A stretch of 64,000 nt of DNA, taken from the NCBI RefSeq assembly GCF_007747655.1, contig NZ_CP036274.1:2852001-2916000 (forward strand), written 5' to 3'. The notes under the pieces are model-generated. The model made no database searches. It worked only from the letters and a program-made list of their open reading frames with translations, and had not been told where the DNA came from. This document shows, one piece after another, positions 46,829-55,101 of the stretch (its first letter is position 1; every line of letters starts with the position of its first letter). The stretch is from Anatilimnocola aggregata. Lineage in GTDB: Bacteria; Planctomycetota; Planctomycetia; Pirellulales; Pirellulaceae. Position numbers and translations under genes: made by a program.

Positions 46829-47970
46829 TGTGGTCTCGCGAAGTGGGGCAAAGAACGAAATGCCGTCGGCGCAGTCTACATTTCCTGCGATTGCACTTGC
46901 TAGACAGATACTCGCTTCTTCAGGGAGCGTAACGAGGAGTCAAAGTCAGTAGACTGCCATCAGGCGGGATGAGAGGGCTGTGCACGAGTAGGACTGAATA
47001 AATGCTCGTATAACTTCCGCGGACGCATAGGGCAGGGATTGTGGGCGCTGTATCCCCAAGCCCGGCGACTCGCTCCCTGTGTTGTTGTAGCCGGAAGATC
47101 AGGAGCCAAAATCTGCTTCGGCGTGTCGGTCGAATGGCACGTAGTTGAGGAGTTTTGCGACAAGTTAGGGAGGATGCGTGGCTGCCCATCTCTCCCAGCA
47201 TTACGATTTTAAGCCTAATCTACATGCCATTCGCGTGTCGGTCCGAAGCAGGTTAGAAATTAGAACACTTTCGATATTGCTGGCCAGCGCTAGCTAGGTT
47301 TCCGGGAGATTTACTGGGGATTTTCAATAACTTAGCAATCGGTTCCAACGCCATTTTGCCGCTCGTTGGATCATACAGCACTGCTGGGGCGTTCAGGATT
47401 GCGAGTTCGCGCCGTTTGCCGAGCACTTCTCGTCTTGCATCTTTGTGCCGATCGGCCAAAGGCATTGCTAGTGGCAATACGATTGACAATGTCGGCCAGC
47501 GGTGTGCCGTTGGCGAGCAGAATGCGTTACTGGTTCCACGAGACTTGGCTTCGAACCAATTAGACATTCGAGGTGTGCGATGACACGGAGTGCGCGCGGC
47601 CCTACTGTGCGGGAGGGCGCGCTGGGGCAGTCGGCGAGAGCGCGCGACCCACTAAAGTGCGAATTTTTGCCGTGAATTTGCCCGAAAGTTGCAATCCAGC
47701 AGTGCCAGGCACGTCATCTGCAATTATTCGCATTCTGCAGGCTGTGGCGACGCCCTGGGCAACCGACGTGATCGTCAAGGGTATAGACGCGCGGAGCGTG
47801 TTGCTGAGGAAAGTTAGGGGCGACACGTTGCTGATTACGTCACGTGAGGCAGGAGGTCCTTGATTACTTACGCAGTGAAGTTCACACATCGGATGCACGA
47901 ACTCGTCAGCTTTTCCGACGACTAACATACATTTCCTTCTCGAATCTCTCCTCCCGAAGCGCGCCCCACG
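46829..47970. other. Long region without a convincing gene
   Basis: About 1.1 kb separates the divergently transcribed S9 peptidase and PEP synthase genes. Short frames exist, the most protein-like being minus-strand 47253-47567 (104 residues, LYDPTSGKMALEPIAKLLKI near its end), but I recognise no family and the coding character is weak. A GC-rich patch at about 47595-47650 repeats GCGCGC-type motifs. Promoters for both flanking genes must be here. Degenerate remains of a lost gene are possible. Confidence 0.45.
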
Positions 47971-50376
47971 ATGAATCATCGCACCGAACAGCCCTACATC
48001 ATGTGGTTCGCCGATATCACCATCGGCGACATTCCGATCGTCGGCGGCAAGAACGCGTCACTGGGGGAGATGGTCCGCGAACTCACGAGCAAGGGAGTGA
48101 AAGTGCCCGATGGATTCGCCGTCACGGCCGAAGCCTATCGCCATTTCATCCGCGAAGCCCGGATTGATGAACGGATTCGCGCGACGCTCTTCGACCTCGA
48201 CACGCAAGACACCGCTAACCTGAGCGAGCGCGGGCACGCCGTGCGTCAGGCCATTCTCAGCGCGACACTGCCGCAGGACCTGCAGGACCAGATCGCCGAG
48301 GCGTATCGCCGCTTACAGGGGAATACCAATGTGCCGCTGGATGTGGCCGTTCGCTCTTCGGCCACCGCGGAAGACCTCCCCGATGCTAGCTTCGCCGGGC
48401 AGCAGGAGACGTATCTCAATGTGCAGGGGATCACGGCGCTCTTGGAGACGTGCAAGCGCTGTTTTGCTTCGCTCTTCACGGATCGCGCCATCAGCTATCG
48501 CGTGGACAAAGGTTTCGACCATTTTAAGATCGCGCTCAGCATCGGCGTGCAACGGATGGTCCGGTCCGACCTCGCCTGCTCCGGCGTGATGTTCACCATT
48601 GATACGGAGTCAGGGTTCCGCGACGCCGTCCTCATCAGTTCGGCTTACGGCCTGGGTGAGAATGTGGTGCAAGGCTCGGTCACTCCCGACGAGTTCATCG
48701 TCTTCAAGCCGACGTTGAAGACCGGCCACCGGCCCATCCTGCAAAAGGTTGTCGGCAGCAAGGAGTTTGCGCTGGTGTACGACGTGGGTGGCGGAAAGAT
48801 GGTCAAGAATGTTCCGGTGCCACCCGCAGATCGAGCGCGATTGTCTCTGACCGACGACGAAGTGCTCGAACTCGCGCGCTGGGGATGCATCGTCGAAGAC
48901 CACTATTCCGCGAAACGAGGCCAGCCGGCGCCAATGGACTTGGAGTGGGCCAAGGACGGTCGCACCGGCGAGTTGTTCATCGTGCAAGCGCGGCCTGAAA
49001 CGGTGCAGTCGCAAAAGAATCCTGACGTGCTGGAGTCCTATCAATTGGGTCAGCGCGGCAAAGTGCTGATCACGGGACGCAGCGTCGGCGAGAAAGTAGC
49101 CACGGGAAGAGTGCGGGTCATCAAGAGCGCACAGTTCATCGGTCAGTTTCAGGAAGGAGAAGTCCTCGTCACCGACAAGACTGACCCCGACTGGCAGCCG
49201 ATCATGAAGAAGGCGGCCGCCATCATCACCAACCGAGGGGGCCGCACTTGCCACGCGGCGATTGTCAGCCGCGAATTGGGCGTGCCGGCGATTGTCGGCA
49301 CGGATCATGGCACTAATGCGCTCAAAGACGGCCAACTGGTGACCGTGAGCTGCGCCGAAGGGGACACGGGCTTCGTCTACGAGGGTGAGTTGCCTTTCGA
49401 AGTGAAGCGCACCAGCTTGAAGACACTCGGCCATCCGCGCACGAAGGTCATGATGAACCTGGCTAATCCCGAAGAAGCATTTGCGCTTTCCTTCATCCCC
49501 AACGAAGGCGTCGGACTGGCGCGAATGGAGTTCATCGTCACGACCTATATCAAGATTCACCCGCTCGCTCTGGTGAACTTCGAGCAACTCGAGGACCTGG
49601 CCGCCAAAGCTGAGATCGAGCGACTCACGACAGGGTACACCGACAAGCCACAATTCTTTGTGGATAAGCTGGCACAGGGCGTCGCGATGCTCGCCGCAGC
49701 GTTCTATCCCAAGGACGTCATCCTGCGATTAAGCGACTTCAAAACGAACGAGTATGCGAATCTCATCGGCGGCAAAGCTTACGAACCGGTCGAAGAAAAC
49801 CCGATGCTGGGCTTTCGGGGGGCGAGTCGCTACTACCATCCGCGCTATCAGGCCGGGTTCGCGTTGGAATGTCGCGCTGCGAAGAAAGTGCGAGACGAGA
49901 TGGGGCTCACCAATCTCAAGCTGATGATTCCCTTCTGTCGCACCGTGGAGGAAGGCCGTCGCGTGCAAGCCGAAATGGCCAAACATGGCCTGCGAAGAGG
50001 AGAGAACGACCTCGAACTCTATGTGATGTGTGAAATCCCCAGCAATGTCATCCTTGCCGATGAGTTCGCGGACATTTTTGATGGCTTCAGCATTGGCTCG
50101 AACGATCTGACGCAACTTATTCTGGGCGTGGACCGCGATAGTGATATTGTTGCGCCCATCTTCGACGAGCGCAATGCCGCGGTGAAAAAGATGATCGCCC
50201 AAGTCATCGCGACGTGCCGCGCACGGGGTCGAAAGATTGGCATCTGCGGACAAGCGCCGAGCGACTATCCCGAGTTCGCACAGTTCCTGGTGGAGCAAGG
50301 CATCAACAGCATCTCGCTTAACCCGGACACCGTCCTTAAAACTACACTGGCAATCCTAGAAAAAGAGAGCTCCTAG
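47971..50376 (+). CDS. ppsA: Phosphoenolpyruvate synthase (pyruvate, water dikinase)
   Basis: An 801-residue protein with the full PpsA plan: an N-terminal ATP-grasp domain (GGKNASLGEMVRELTSKG at about 26-43; RSSATAEDLPDASFAGQQET), a central phosphohistidine domain with the swivelling His in GGRTCHAAIVSRELGVPAIV, and a PEP/pyruvate TIM barrel with MIPFCRTVEEG, SIGSNDLTQLILGVDRDS and GICGQAPSDYPEFAQFLVEQ. It converts pyruvate, ATP and water to PEP, AMP and phosphate for gluconeogenesis in the cytoplasm. It lies 161 bp upstream of the hydrogenase operon on the same strand; no strong terminator is visible between, so partial co-expression is possible. Confidence 0.95.
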   Translation: MNHRTEQPYIMWFADITIGDIPIVGGKNASLGEMVRELTSKGVKVPDGFAVTAEAYRHFIREARIDERIRATLFDLDTQDTANLSERGHAVRQAILSATLPQDLQDQIAEAYRRLQGNTNVPLDVAVRSSATAEDLPDASFAGQQETYLNVQGITALLETCKRCFASLFTDRAISYRVDKGFDHFKIALSIGVQRMVRSDLACSGVMFTIDTESGFRDAVLISSAYGLGENVVQGSVTPDEFIVFKPTLKTGHRPILQKVVGSKEFALVYDVGGGKMVKNVPVPPADRARLSLTDDEVLELARWGCIVEDHYSAKRGQPAPMDLEWAKDGRTGELFIVQARPETVQSQKNPDVLESYQLGQRGKVLITGRSVGEKVATGRVRVIKSAQFIGQFQEGEVLVTDKTDPDWQPIMKKAAAIITNRGGRTCHAAIVSRELGVPAIVGTDHGTNALKDGQLVTVSCAEGDTGFVYEGELPFEVKRTSLKTLGHPRTKVMMNLANPEEAFALSFIPNEGVGLARMEFIVTTYIKIHPLALVNFEQLEDLAAKAEIERLTTGYTDKPQFFVDKLAQGVAMLAAAFYPKDVILRLSDFKTNEYANLIGGKAYEPVEENPMLGFRGASRYYHPRYQAGFALECRAAKKVRDEMGLTNLKLMIPFCRTVEEGRRVQAEMAKHGLRRGENDLELYVMCEIPSNVILADEFADIFDGFSIGSNDLTQLILGVDRDSDIVAPIFDERNAAVKKMIAQVIATCRARGRKIGICGQAPSDYPEFAQFLVEQGINSISLNPDTVLKTTLAILEKESS

Positions 50377-50537
50377 AGAACTGGAGCAACGCTCCTCGCC
50401 GTGTGCCGAAACTCAACATTCATTGCTGTTCCGGCGGTAGACTTTCGATTCCAGCCGAACGACCCTCTGGTTCTGCCTGGCAATGGACCTCAAGATCCAG
50501 ATGCGGTCCGGATCATCACTTTGGGAGCGAGGTCATA

Positions 50538-51038
50538 ATGGCGCTGGAAGATATTTATAAGAACCTGTCTGAACTGGGGTTGTTTTCGAAACTCCCAGAA
50601 ACGATGTTGCGCCAACTGGCGCAACTGGCCGAGCTACGCTCGTACGGTGCTGGCGGACTGCTGTTCCACGAAGGGGCACACTGCGCTGAGTTGTTTGTGC
50701 TGCAGAGGGGAAAGGTGCAGTTACAAATGCGCGTGCCGGGACGTGGATGCATCCCCATTCTGACCTTAGGGCCCGGGCAGCTTGTCGCCTGGTCCGCTAT
50801 GTTGGGAACGGGTGAGATGACGACTTCGGCAACTGCGTTAGAGGAGACTTCGGCGTTCGCCTTGCCGGTAAGCAAACTCAAGGAGCTATTTGAGCAAGAC
50901 CACGAATTCGGCTATCGGTTTATGGAACAATTGGCAAACGCGTTGGCTCGGCGATTGGTGGCGACCAGGTTGCAATTGTTGGACCTCTGCTCAACTGATG
51001 CGCAACAGATTTCTGTCAAGGAGGAACCGCATGGCTAA
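50538..51038 (+). CDS. Cyclic-nucleotide-binding-domain protein without HTH
   Basis: A 166-residue protein with a Crp/Fnr-type effector domain (beta-roll RSYGAGGLLFHEGAHCAELF; LQRGKVQLQMRVPGRGCIPI; LGPGQLVAWSAML) and a C-terminal helix pair (GYRFMEQLANALARRLVATR), but no helix-turn-helix DNA-binding domain. ATG 50538 follows GAGG with 5-nt spacing. Its 3' end overlaps the start of the Fe-S subunit gene by 8 nt, so it is the first gene of the hydrogenase operon. Small proteins of this kind occur beside group 3b-type hydrogenases. It could sense a nucleotide or redox state and act on the enzyme directly; this is inference. It could also be a truncated former transcription factor. Confidence 0.8.
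   Translation: MALEDIYKNLSELGLFSKLPETMLRQLAQLAELRSYGAGGLLFHEGAHCAELFVLQRGKVQLQMRVPGRGCIPILTLGPGQLVAWSAMLGTGEMTTSATALEETSAFALPVSKLKELFEQDHEFGYRFMEQLANALARRLVATRLQLLDLCSTDAQQISVKEEPHG
51018..51024 (+). promoter_or_regulatory. Shine-Dalgarno site for the hydrogenase beta subunit
   Basis: AAGGAGG, a near-perfect ribosome binding site, sits 6 nt before ATG 51031 and inside the 3' end of the preceding cNMP-domain gene. It decides the start of the beta-subunit gene, whose frame is open further upstream. Confidence 0.75.
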
Positions 51039-52155
51039 GTCTCAAGAAACAGACGATAGGCCGCCGCGGTATCTGGCCAAGGCAGCGTTTAACCGATTGT
51101 TCGCCGTGCTGGCCGAACGGGGATATCAGGTACTCGGTCCAACAATTGACCAGGAAGCGATTGTGTATGCTCCCATCCGGTCGGTAGAGGACTTGCCGCG
51201 CGGCTGGACCGATGAGCAAGCCCCTGGCAAGTATCGCATTGTGCGGCGTGACGACGAACAATGGTTTGGCTTTGTGGTCGGTCCGCACTCCTGGAAGCGT
51301 TATCTTTTTCCACCACTGACGACCGTCAGCAAAGCCGACAAAACGGCTGACGGCTGGCAGTTCAAGTCGGCGGACGATTCACCGCCGAAGCAGGCGTTTC
51401 TCGGTGTGCGGGCCTGCGAAATTGCCGCCATTCAAGTGCAGGACCGCGTATTTTTAAATGGCTCCTTTGTTGATCCTGTGTACCAACGTCAGCGATCACA
51501 ATCGCTCATCATCGCGGTCAACTGTACGCAAGCTGCCCCCACATGCTTTTGCACTTCCATGAATACCGGACCAGAGTGCCAGTCGGGCTACGATATCGCG
51601 CTCACCGAATTGCCTGAGGGGTTCGTCGTCGAAACAGGAACGCCCGAGGGAGCAGCGATCGTCGCTGACTTGGAGACCCGCCCCGTAGAGGCCGATGACC
51701 TGGGTGCGGCAAAAATCGCCCGCCAGCAGGCCGTGGATCAGATTCAGCGGAGCCTGAACACGGACGGTATTCGGAATTTGCTGCTGGGCAATCTCAATCA
51801 TTCACGCTGGGATGATGTCGCCAGCCGTTGCCTTTCCTGCAGCAACTGCACGATGGTCTGTCCAACGTGCTTTTGTGCTTCGGTCGAGGAAGTTGCGGAC
51901 CTTTCCGGCGACCATGTGGAGCGGCAACGAAAATGGGATTCGTGCTTCAGCATCGACTTCAGCTATATGAACGGCGGGGAGGTGCGAGATCAGATTCGGT
52001 CTCGCTATCGGCAATGGCTGACGCATAAGCTCGCCTCGTGGATCGACCAGTTCGGTACTTCCGGTTGCGTCGGCTGTGGACGGTGCATCACGTGGTGTCC
52101 CGTGGGCATTGATCTGACTGAAGAAGTGGCGGCCATCCGCGGAGCAACACAGTGA
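51031..52155 (+). CDS. hydB: Hydrogenase beta subunit, 4Fe-4S (HydB/HyhB-type)
   Basis: A 374-residue iron-sulfur protein of the family of anaerobic sulfite reductase subunit A/sulfhydrogenase beta. The C-terminal half has two 4Fe-4S motifs: [14 protein letters not shown] at about 270-283 and [14 protein letters not shown] at about 345-358. The middle carries further cysteines ([22 protein letters not shown]) typical of the family. Role: electron transfer between the flavin subunit and the hydrogenase small subunit, in the cytoplasm. Start set by the AAGGAGG site. It overlaps the next gene by 4 nt (GTGA), and the gamma, small and large subunit genes follow. Confidence 0.9.
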   Translation: MAKSQETDDRPPRYLAKAAFNRLFAVLAERGYQVLGPTIDQEAIVYAPIRSVEDLPRGWTDEQAPGKYRIVRRDDEQWFGFVVGPHSWKRYLFPPLTTVSKADKTADGWQFKSADDSPPKQAFLGVRACEIAAIQVQDRVFLNGSFVDPVYQRQRSQSLIIAVNCTQAAPTCFCTSMNTGPECQSGYDIALTELPEGFVVETGTPEGAAIVADLETRPVEADDLGAAKIARQQAVDQIQRSLNTDGIRNLLLGNLNHSRWDDVASRCLSCSNCTMVCPTCFCASVEEVADLSGDHVERQRKWDSCFSIDFSYMNGGEVRDQIRSRYRQWLTHKLASWIDQFGTSGCVGCGRCITWCPVGIDLTEEVAAIRGATQ

Positions 52156-53027
52156 GTGCAGCGCAAACCCGATTCGACTGTGAATCTGCTCCCAACCCCA
52201 ATCCCTGGTTGTCAGAAACGGCGGTCATTCGCGAGATCACTGCCGAAGTGGAGGGTGTCGCCACCTATCACCTGGCGTTTGTTAACGAGGCGCGCGGCGC
52301 AACCTACCGGTTCCAACCCGGGCAATTCAACATGCTGTATTTGCCCGGCGCTGGCGAAGTACCCATCTCCCTGAGCGCCGATCCGGAAAGTGCCGGTACC
52401 TGGGCACACACAGTGCGCGCGGTGGGAAATGTAACGAAGACGCTCGCGCGACTAAAGCTCGGCGATACATTAGGTCTGCGCGGACCGTACGGCAGCGGTT
52501 GGCCTTTAGCGGAATGTGTGGGGCGCGACGTGCTCATCATCGCTGGTGGCCTGGGACTCGCACCGCTTCGGCCAGCGATTTACCACTTGCTGCGGCAGCG
52601 TGGACAGTTTGGTCGAGTCTGGCTGCTCTATGGTTCACGTTCTCCAGAACTGCTCTTATACGAGCGGGAATATCCGGACTGGATTACGAGCGGTATTTCT
52701 GTCGAAGTGACCGTGGACCGTGCTGCTCCGGGTTGGCAGGGCAATGTCGGCGTGGTGACGGTGCTGGTCGAGCAACTCAGTGACTTCGATCCAGCCAAAT
52801 GCGTGGTGCTCTGTTGTGGCCCGGAAGTGATGATGCGGTTCGCGGCGCAGGGTGCATTACGGCGGGGCGTGCCCGCATCGCGAGTTTGGGTCTCGTTGGA
52901 GCGGAACATGCAATGCGCGGTCGGCTTTTGCGGCCACTGCCAACTAGGGCCGGAGTTCGTCTGCAAAGATGGACCCGTGATCCGCTACGATCGAGTCGCG
53001 TCCTGGCTGAAAGTCGAGGGACTGTGA
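52152..53027 (+). CDS. hydG: Hydrogenase gamma subunit, FAD/NAD(P)-binding (HydG/HyhG-type)
   Basis: A 291-residue flavoprotein of the ferredoxin-NADP reductase fold, as in sulfhydrogenase gamma and anaerobic sulfite reductase B. The FAD-binding beta barrel contains [20 protein letters not shown] followed by ISLSADPE; the nucleotide-binding part has [19 protein letters not shown] and [16 protein letters not shown]. The C-terminal part carries a [2Fe-2S] site, [17 protein letters not shown]. It starts with GTG 52152, overlapping the previous stop by 4 nt. It exchanges electrons between NAD(P)H and the hydrogenase. Cofactor preference (NADH or NADPH) cannot be set from sequence alone. Confidence 0.9.
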   Translation: MSAAQTRFDCESAPNPNPWLSETAVIREITAEVEGVATYHLAFVNEARGATYRFQPGQFNMLYLPGAGEVPISLSADPESAGTWAHTVRAVGNVTKTLARLKLGDTLGLRGPYGSGWPLAECVGRDVLIIAGGLGLAPLRPAIYHLLRQRGQFGRVWLLYGSRSPELLLYEREYPDWITSGISVEVTVDRAAPGWQGNVGVVTVLVEQLSDFDPAKCVVLCCGPEVMMRFAAQGALRRGVPASRVWVSLERNMQCAVGFCGHCQLGPEFVCKDGPVIRYDRVASWLKVEGL

Positions 53028-53806
53028 TGAGCGGCAAACCGAAACTCGCGGTCTTTAAGTTTGCGTCCTGCGATGGGTGCCAATTATCGTTGCTGAGCGC
53101 CGAAGACCAGTTGCTGGAACTTGCCGGTAAGGTGGAGATTGTTCACTTCCTTGAAGCGACCAGCCGAATCGCGGACGGTCCCTACGACGTGACGCTGGTG
53201 GAAGGTTCCATCACCACGCCGCATGACGTGGAACGCATCCGGGAGGTGCGGCGGCAGTCGGCGTATCTGGTCACGATCGGCGCTTGCGCGACGGCCGGTG
53301 GCATTCAGTCGCTCAGGAACTGGGCCAACCATCAGGAGTTCTTGCAGGCAGTTTACGCGTCTCCTGAATACATTTCATCGCTGGCTCACTCCACGCCGAT
53401 TGCCGCCCATGTAAAGGTCGATTTTGAGTTGCGTGGTTGTCCGATCAACCAAAACCAACTCGTCGACGTCCTCTCCTCATTGTTGGCGGGTCGGCAGCCG
53501 CGCGTGCCACGACATACCGTTTGTCTCGACTGCAAACTGCGGGGCACGGTGTGCGTGATGGTCGCCCAAGGTCAGCCCTGTTTGGGGCCGGTCACTCATA
53601 CGGGATGTGGCGCCATCTGCCCATCGTTTAATCGCGGCTGCTACGGCTGTTATGGTCCCGCGGCACAGCCCAACCTCATCAGCTTAACGACGGAGTTCTC
53701 GGCGACGGGAGTTCCACGCGAACAAGTGATCCACAGCCTGCGGAGTTTCAATGGCTACTCTGAGGAGTTCCGCCAAGAAAGTGAACGGCTGCAGGATTCA
53801 CCATGA
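53027..53806 (+). CDS. hydD: [NiFe] hydrogenase small subunit
   Basis: A 259-residue small subunit of group 3-type hydrogenases with twelve cysteine ligands for three Fe-S clusters: C15 and C18 (SCDGC), C87 (GAC) and C138 (RGCP) for the proximal [4Fe-4S]; then C166, C169, C176, C185, C194, C198, C205 and C208 for the others. There is no Tat signal, so the enzyme is cytoplasmic. ATG 53027 overlaps the previous stop by 1 nt (TGATG), and the stop overlaps the next start by 4 nt. The next gene is not the large subunit but a CoA-transferase, which is not usual. Confidence 0.93.
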   Translation: MSGKPKLAVFKFASCDGCQLSLLSAEDQLLELAGKVEIVHFLEATSRIADGPYDVTLVEGSITTPHDVERIREVRRQSAYLVTIGACATAGGIQSLRNWANHQEFLQAVYASPEYISSLAHSTPIAAHVKVDFELRGCPINQNQLVDVLSSLLAGRQPRVPRHTVCLDCKLRGTVCVMVAQGQPCLGPVTHTGCGAICPSFNRGCYGCYGPAAQPNLISLTTEFSATGVPREQVIHSLRSFNGYSEEFRQESERLQDSP

Positions 53807-55101
53807 ACCAATACCTCGATCCCGCCGTCACTACGTCGGAAGCAGTCGAACAACTGCAGAGCGGCATGAATATCTTCGTGCATGGCGCGTCAGCGACACC
53901 GACTCCTCTGCTCGAAGCGCTGTGCCGCCGCTGCGATCTTACCGATGTGCGGCTGTATCATATGCATACCGCTGGTCCGGCGCCCTTTGTAGAACCGGCC
54001 TGTCACGGCCGTATCCAGTCGGTGTCATTATTCACCGGCAGCCCGGTTCGGCAAGCCATTCAGGACGGGCAGGCGGACTTCATTCCGGTGTTCTTGTCCG
54101 ATATCCCGGGCTTGTTTCAAAGCGGTCGGATTCGTCTCGATGCGGCGCTGCTGCAGGTTTCGCCGCCAGACAAGCATGGGTTCTGTTCGTTAGGAACATC
54201 GGTGGATGCAGCCCGCGCCGCCGCCGATTGCGCGCCGCTGCTGATCGCCGAAATCAATCGCCAGATGCCGCGCACGCACGGCCACAGTGTCGTGCCGCTA
54301 AAATCATTCGCGGCGTGGACCGCAACGGATCGCCCGCTGCACGAACACCCGCCGATGCCGGAAACACCTGTCGAAGCCGCGATCGGCGAACAGATCGCTC
54401 AGTTGATCAAGGATGGTGCCACGCTGCAAACCGGAATAGGTGCAATTCCCGATGCAGTGCTGAGCCGCTTAGGCAGCAAAAGCGACTTGGGCGTTCATAC
54501 GGAAATGTTCTCTGATCGAATCGTTGATCTGGTTCACGCGGGTGTCATTACGAACCGCTGCAAAAAAATCTATCCAGGGCAGATCGTGACCAGTTTCGTC
54601 ACGGGCACTCGGCGACTGTTTGATTTTGTAGATGACAACCCGCAAGTGGCGTTCTATCCCTGCGACATTACGAACGACACGAACCTGTTGCGCAAGATCG
54701 ACAAACTCGTGGCCGTGAATTCCGCTTTGCAAATTGATCTTACTGGGCAGGTCTGTGCGGACTCGATCGGACATCGCATCTATTCGGGAATTGGCGGTCA
54801 AATGGATTTCATCCGCGGCGCGGCGATGTCGCCGGGTGGGCATGCGATCATCGCACTTCCCTCCACGGCCGTGAGAGGTACAGTGTCGCGGATTGTGGCG
54901 GAACTAGCGCCGGGAGCGGGTGTCGTGACAACCCGTGGACATGTGCAATGGGTCGTCACGGAGTACGGTGCTGTCAATTTGCATGGACTGTCGCTGCGGC
55001 AGCGGGGTGACGCGCTGATCGCGATTGCGCATCCCGACTTTCGTGGCGAGTTGCGGCAGCAACTCAACCAGCTCCGTCACTTTGGAGGGCTCACGCCATG
55101 A
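53803..55101 (+). CDS. Acetyl-CoA hydrolase/4-hydroxybutyrate CoA-transferase family protein
   Basis: A 432-residue family I CoA-transferase. The catalytic glutamate is E234 in LGVHTEMFSD, followed by VDLVHAGVIT; the CoA-binding glycine loop is SGIGGQMDFIRGAAMS at about 328-343; an earlier FLSDIPGLFQSG block fits the family. It transfers CoA between an acyl-CoA and a carboxylic acid (acetate, 4-hydroxybutyrate, butyrate or similar), or acts as hydrolase. The gene overlaps the small subunit stop (53803/53806) and the large subunit start (55098/55101) by 4 nt each, so its translation is coupled to both hydrogenase subunits. I do not know this arrangement from characterised group 3b operons. The substrate is not evident. 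Confidence 0.9.
   Translation: MNQYLDPAVTTSEAVEQLQSGMNIFVHGASATPTPLLEALCRRCDLTDVRLYHMHTAGPAPFVEPACHGRIQSVSLFTGSPVRQAIQDGQADFIPVFLSDIPGLFQSGRIRLDAALLQVSPPDKHGFCSLGTSVDAARAAADCAPLLIAEINRQMPRTHGHSVVPLKSFAAWTATDRPLHEHPPMPETPVEAAIGEQIAQLIKDGATLQTGIGAIPDAVLSRLGSKSDLGVHTEMFSDRIVDLVHAGVITNRCKKIYPGQIVTSFVTGTRRLFDFVDDNPQVAFYPCDITNDTNLLRKIDKLVAVNSALQIDLTGQVCADSIGHRIYSGIGGQMDFIRGAAMSPGGHAIIALPSTAVRGTVSRIVAELAPGAGVVTTRGHVQWVVTEYGAVNLHGLSLRQRGDALIAIAHPDFRGELRQQLNQLRHFGGLTP

Noticed and set aside
48610-49653. Minus-strand frame of 347 codons inside ppsA
   Set aside because: Antisense to the phosphohistidine and barrel domains of ppsA; shadow frame.
53751-54515. Plus-strand frame of 254 codons over the CoA-transferase
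   Set aside because: Same-strand frame-shifted shadow, Arg/Ser-rich, with no domain; the CoA-transferase frame has all family motifs.
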